Shown here piece after piece: positions 59,674 to 64,000 of a stretch of 64,000 nucleotides of DNA (the stretch's first letter is position 1; each line of letters starts with the position of its first letter). The notes under the pieces are model-generated. The model was not told where the DNA came from. It searched no databases and saw nothing but the letters and a program-made list of their open reading frames with translations. This DNA comes from RCIO01 sp964629765. Lineage in GTDB: Bacteria; Pseudomonadota; Alphaproteobacteria; Rhizobiales; Rhizobiaceae. Made by a program: the position numbers and the translations under genes. The stretch spans positions 85,761 to 149,760 of the forward strand of contig CAZVTK010000001.1 of the NCBI GenBank assembly GCA_964629765.1, in the 5' to 3' direction.

Positions 59674-60138
59674 TCAGGCTTCGGGACGGCGCTTGTAGAG
59701 GAAGGTCGCAATCATGCTCTGCACGGCCTCGCCGTGCTGGTTCATGAATTCGCGCTTGAAGGAGACCACGCCGCGCCCGGCCTTCGACGTCTCCTTCTTG
59801 CTGAGCACCGTCGAGCGCATGTGCACGGTGTCGCCATGCTTGACCGGCTTGTGCATGCGCCACTCGTCGATGCCGATCACCGCCAGCAGCGTGCCGTCAT
59901 TGACGCCGCTGGCATATTGCAGCCCGCCCATCACCGCATAGACGAGCGGCGCATGCGCTATCGGCTCGCCAAAAGGCGTGGTCCTGCAATATTCGTGGTC
60001 CGCATGGATGCCGTTGAAATCGCCGGAAAGGCAGGCGAAATTCACGATGTCGGTGCTGGTGATGGTCCGCCTCGGCGTTTCCAGCACCTGTCCGACCGAG
60101 AAATCCTCGAAAAACATGCCACGGGGCTTACCGGTCAT
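59674..60138 (-). CDS. MaoC-like (R)-specific enoyl-CoA hydratase
   Basis: 154 residues of the hot-dog fold. The hydratase motif DFNGIHADHEYCRTTPFG carries the Asp/His catalytic pair; IAHAPLVYAVMGGLQ and VKHGDTVHMRSTVLSK are family segments. It hydrates an enoyl-CoA to the (R)-3-hydroxyacyl-CoA. The ATG at 60138 follows GGAAGG and lies 20 nt after the thiolase stop; a TTG 24 nt earlier is an alternative. Second gene of the thiolase unit. Confidence 0.88.
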   Translation of the reverse strand: MTGKPRGMFFEDFSVGQVLETPRRTITSTDIVNFACLSGDFNGIHADHEYCRTTPFGEPIAHAPLVYAVMGGLQYASGVNDGTLLAVIGIDEWRMHKPVKHGDTVHMRSTVLSKKETSKAGRGVVSFKREFMNQHGEAVQSMIATFLYKRRPEA

Positions 60139-60158
60139 TGCGGCCTTCCGATCTTCGG

Positions 60159-61325
60159 TCAACGCGGTTGGGAGGTGAGGATTGCCGTGCAGTGGGAGGA
60201 GAGGATCCCGCCCTCGCCGTGGACGATCGCGGCGCCGGCGCCCGTGACCTGGCGCCGGCCGGCCTCACCGCGCAACTGGCGCACGGCTTCCACGACGCCC
60301 ATCAGCCCGCCGACGGCCCCGGCATGGGCGTGGCTGAGCATTCCGCCATGGGTGTTCACCGGCAGCTTGCCGCCGACGGCCGCGCTGCCGTCGGCGAAGA
60401 AGGCGCCGCCCGCGCCGCGCTCGACCAGCCCCAGCTCCTCGATCTCGATGATCGGGACGATGCTGAAGCAGTCGTAGAGCATGGCGACATCCATGTCCGA
60501 AGGGCCGAGCCCGGCCATCGCATAGGCCGCGCGGCCCGAGTGCGTGGCGCCGAACTCGGTCAGGCTGGGCGCCGAGGTGAGGTGCTCATGCGTGTGCGCC
60601 TCGCCGATGCCGGCGAGGTAGACGGGCTTTCCCGGCATGTCCCTGGCCCGCTCGGGCGTCGTCACGACGAACGCCCCGCCCGCATCCGATATCAGGCAGC
60701 AGTCGTAAAGGTTCAGCGGGTCGGAGATCGGCTTGGAATTGAGCACGTCGTCTATCGTCAGCGGGTCCCTCGCATGCGCGTTGGGGTGCAGGCGCGCATG
60801 GGCCCTCGTGTTGACGGCCACCGCCGCCATTTCCTCTCGCCTGGTGCCGTATTTGTGCATGTAGGCTTGCGCGACCATCGCATAGAGCGACGGGATGCCG
60901 ACGCCGTAGGGAGCCTCGAAATAGGGATGCCCGACGGCGGCGAGCGCGCTGACCGCCTCGTCGCGGGACATGCCCGTCGCACGGTTCTCGCCGGCGCAGA
61001 CGAGCACCACCTCCGCCGCGCCGCTGTCGACGGCCTGCGCGGCGTGATGCAGCATGACGGTGGGCGAGGCTCCGCCCGCGACGATCGACGTGCAGTAGCG
61101 AGGCGTCAATCCGAGATATTCCGCCAGCACGGAGCCGAGCATGAAATAGGGCTCCGTGAACGAATAGGCGGTCAGCAGGCCGTCGATGTCGGTATGCCGG
61201 ATTCCGGCATCGCCGATCGCGCGCCGGGCCGCCTGCGCATTGAGCCCGAGGCCCGTCATGTTCGGCAGGCGACCGATGTCGCTTTCGCCGACACCGACGA
61301 TGACGGCCCGGTTTCGCAATGTCAT
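60159..61325 (-). CDS. Thiolase-like protein (lipid-transfer/SCP-x thiolase type)
   Basis: 388 residues of the non-classical thiolase family. AVIVGVGESDIGRLPNMTG, VAGGASPTVMLHHAAQAV, VLVCAGENRATGMSRDE, the DCCLISDAGGAFVVTT segment, AMLYDCFSIVPIIEIEELGL and the active-site NTHGGMLSHAHAGAVGG are visible. Members either cleave 3-ketoacyl-CoA or, with a DUF35 partner, act as retro-aldolases. The DUF35 gene lies just past MaoC on the other strand. The start MTLRNRAV follows GGGTGAC; an upstream in-frame ATG lies beyond the sigma-54 promoter. Confidence 0.9.
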   Translation of the reverse strand: MTLRNRAVIVGVGESDIGRLPNMTGLGLNAQAARRAIGDAGIRHTDIDGLLTAYSFTEPYFMLGSVLAEYLGLTPRYCTSIVAGGASPTVMLHHAAQAVDSGAAEVVLVCAGENRATGMSRDEAVSALAAVGHPYFEAPYGVGIPSLYAMVAQAYMHKYGTRREEMAAVAVNTRAHARLHPNAHARDPLTIDDVLNSKPISDPLNLYDCCLISDAGGAFVVTTPERARDMPGKPVYLAGIGEAHTHEHLTSAPSLTEFGATHSGRAAYAMAGLGPSDMDVAMLYDCFSIVPIIEIEELGLVERGAGGAFFADGSAAVGGKLPVNTHGGMLSHAHAGAVGGLMGVVEAVRQLRGEAGRRQVTGAGAAIVHGEGGILSSHCTAILTSQPR

Positions 61326-61365
61326 GAAGTCACCCGGTCGGTTCGATCTCCTGCCCCAGCGTTTT

Positions 61366-61380
61366 GCAATATGCGTGCCA
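61366..61380 (-). promoter_or_regulatory. Sigma-54 promoter of thiolase-MaoC unit
   Basis: Minus-strand TGGCACGCATATTGC, full -24 box, 40 bp upstream of the thiolase start. Confidence 0.92.
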
Positions 61381-61423
61381 ACGGCGAAAGGGCCCTGCAC
61401 TATCCTGCCCGAATCCCGCCCGG

Positions 61424-61440
61424 CCCGGTTGCCGACCGGG
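61424..61440. promoter_or_regulatory. Dyad midway between divergent sigma-54 promoters
   Basis: CCCGGT-TGCCG-ACCGGG is a perfect 6-bp inverted repeat located about 43 bp from each of the two flanking sigma-54 promoters. The function is unknown; it may be a protein site or chance in GC-rich DNA. Confidence 0.25.
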
Positions 61441-61482
61441 ATCCGGTCATGTGCCGTCTCACGTGCCGTCCGGGCAAAGGCG

Positions 61483-61497
61483 TGGCACGATCTTTGC
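61483..61497 (+). promoter_or_regulatory. Sigma-54 promoter of pntAB
   Basis: TGGCACGATCTTTGC followed by T, full consensus; 107 bp before the pntA start codon. Confidence 0.93.
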
Positions 61498-61604
61498 TGA
61501 ACGCCGCTCAGTCCGCGGGACGCCGGTCACGGGACGCCGGGCGGAGAAACCTCCGTCGGCCGTGTTAGGCGACGCATGATGGCACGCGATCAGAGGGGCC
61601 GGGA

Positions 61605-63179
<1,575 letters not shown>

Positions 63180-63189
63180 GGCCGCGATC

Positions 63190-64000
63190 ATGAGCATCGG
63201 CATCGTGTCGGCAGCCTATATCTCGGCTGCGATCCTGTTCATCCTCTCGCTCGGCGGCCTGTCCAACCAGGAAAGCGCAAAGCGCGCCGTCTGGTACGGC
63301 ATCGCCGGCATGGCGCTGGCCATCCTGGCCACCGTGCTCGGGCCCGGCCGCGACAGCCTGTGGCTGGTCGCGGTGATGTTCATCGTCGCTGCGGTGATCG
63401 GCCAGCAGGTGGCGCAGCGCGTGCGGATGACGGAAATGCCGCAGCTCGTGGCTGCGCTTCATTCCTTCGTCGGCCTCGCCGCCGTGCTGATCGGCTTCAA
63501 CGCGCATCTGGAGCTGCTGGCAGTGCAGGCCATGGACCCGGCCGCGCGCGCCGCGCTGACCGGCTTCGCCGGCGTCCTGGCGCACAAGAACCCGGTCGAG
63601 GTTTCCATCCTCAAGGTCGAGGTGTTCCTGGGCGTCTTCATCGGCGCGGTCACCTTCACCGGCTCGATCGTGGCCTTCGGCAAGCTGGCCGGCAAGGTCG
63701 ACGGCAAGGCCAGGAAGCTGCCGGGCGGCCATGTCCTGAACGCCGCCGCGGCCGTCGCATCGATCGCGCTGCTGGTGCTCTACGTCAACGGCACGGCTAT
63801 CTGGCCGCTGCTGGCGATGACGCTGCTGGCCTTCTTCATCGGCTATCACCTGATCATGGGGATCGGCGGCGCGGACATGCCGGTCGTGGTGTCGATGCTG
63901 AACAGCTATTCGGGCTGGGCGGCATCCGCGATCGGCTTCACGCTGGGCAACGACCTGCTGATCGTCACCGGCGCGCTGGTCGGCTCGTCGGGCGCGATCC
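63190..64000 (+). CDS. pntB: Proton-translocating NAD(P) transhydrogenase beta subunit (cut by window edge)
   Basis: First 270 codons of PntB, starting MSIGIVSAAYISAAILFILS, 10 bp after the pntA stop. Membrane segments of domain II are seen: QESAKRAVWYGIAGMALAIL, EMPQLVAALHSFVGLAAVLIG, KVEVFLGVFIGAVTFTGSIVAF and GIGGADMPVVVSMLNSYSGW, all highly conserved in the family. The NADP-binding domain III lies beyond the window. Same transcript as pntA. Confidence 0.95.
   Translation, partial: MSIGIVSAAYISAAILFILSLGGLSNQESAKRAVWYGIAGMALAILATVLGPGRDSLWLVAVMFIVAAVIGQQVAQRVRMTEMPQLVAALHSFVGLAAVLIGFNAHLELLAVQAMDPAARAALTGFAGVLAHKNPVEVSILKVEVFLGVFIGAVTFTGSIVAFGKLAGKVDGKARKLPGGHVLNAAAAVASIALLVLYVNGTAIWPLLAMTLLAFFIGYHLIMGIGGADMPVVVSMLNSYSGWAASAIGFTLGNDLLIVTGALVGSSGAI

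Overview
The window is a densely packed, high-GC catabolic island with no rRNA, tRNA, CRISPR array, plasmid or phage genes. Gene content suggests a soil or water proteobacterium: several Bug-type solute receptors, TctAB permeases, a Liv-type ABC importer, MmgE/PrpD, CaiB-type CoA-transferases and a fused-form pntA. A 291-bp palindromic element of a style I associate with Hyphomicrobiales makes an alphaproteobacterium the best guess; no phylogenetic marker here settles it. Both ends are cut inside genes (tctA on the left, pntB on the right).

The main observation concerns control. Nearly every transcription unit is preceded by a textbook sigma-54 promoter (TGGCA[C/T]-N5-TTGC). I count 25, each intergenic, correctly oriented and a short distance from a start codon. 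The window also encodes its own sigma-54 factor (rpoN, 57699-59165), which itself has a sigma-54 promoter. Divergent from it lies a PAS/AAA+/Fis enhancer-binding activator (55791-57455), which is the one isolated gene without such a promoter and instead has a sigma-70-like one. A dyad TGT-N11-ACA recurs upstream of several of the promoters and between the activator and rpoN, and is a candidate activator-binding site. The layout looks like a self-contained, self-amplifying sigma-54 regulon.

Layout: 1-2.7 kb, TctAB permease, Bug receptor and a CHMI-type tautomerase. 2.9-8.8 kb, beta-hydroxyacid dehydrogenase, GST, GMC oxidoreductase plus SDR, CoA-transferase. 8.9-14.2 kb, crotonase, aldo/keto reductase, YciI protein, aldehyde dehydrogenase, MmgE/PrpD. 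14.6-17.6 kb, dienoyl-CoA-reductase-like SDR and an ADP-forming-type acyl-CoA synthetase. 17.9-27.1 kb, a seven-gene operon whose first five genes match the set used for cyclohexanecarboxylate ring opening (ring hydrolase, CoA ligase, hydratase, SDR, acyl-CoA dehydrogenase), then two 3-hydroxyacyl-CoA dehydrogenases and an AbrB-type membrane protein. 27.2-27.5 kb, the palindromic element. 27.5-35.5 kb, orphan Bug receptor, SMP-30 lactonase, paired acyl-CoA dehydrogenases, hydrolase, fused double CoA-transferase. 35.6-38.6 kb, an AT-richer module with a Bug receptor and two hydrolases, one apparently lacking its catalytic histidine. 38.7-43.8 kb, a Liv-type ABC importer in which permease LivM and both ATPases are one polypeptide. 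43.9-55.7 kb, sugar-isomerase-like protein, double dehydrogenase, acyl-CoA dehydrogenase, TctAB-Bug, another Bug, GMC oxidoreductase, GST, receptor-like protein. 55.8-64 kb, activator, rpoN, DUF35 protein, MaoC, thiolase, and transhydrogenase pntAB.

Taken together the genes look like uptake of organic acids (five Bug receptors, one Liv system), activation to CoA thioesters, ring opening and beta-oxidation of an alicyclic or partly reduced aromatic/terpenoid acid, with a transhydrogenase for NADPH supply. The actual substrate cannot be read from the sequence. Start codons were often decided by the sigma-54 promoters: upstream in-frame starts that overlap a promoter were rejected.
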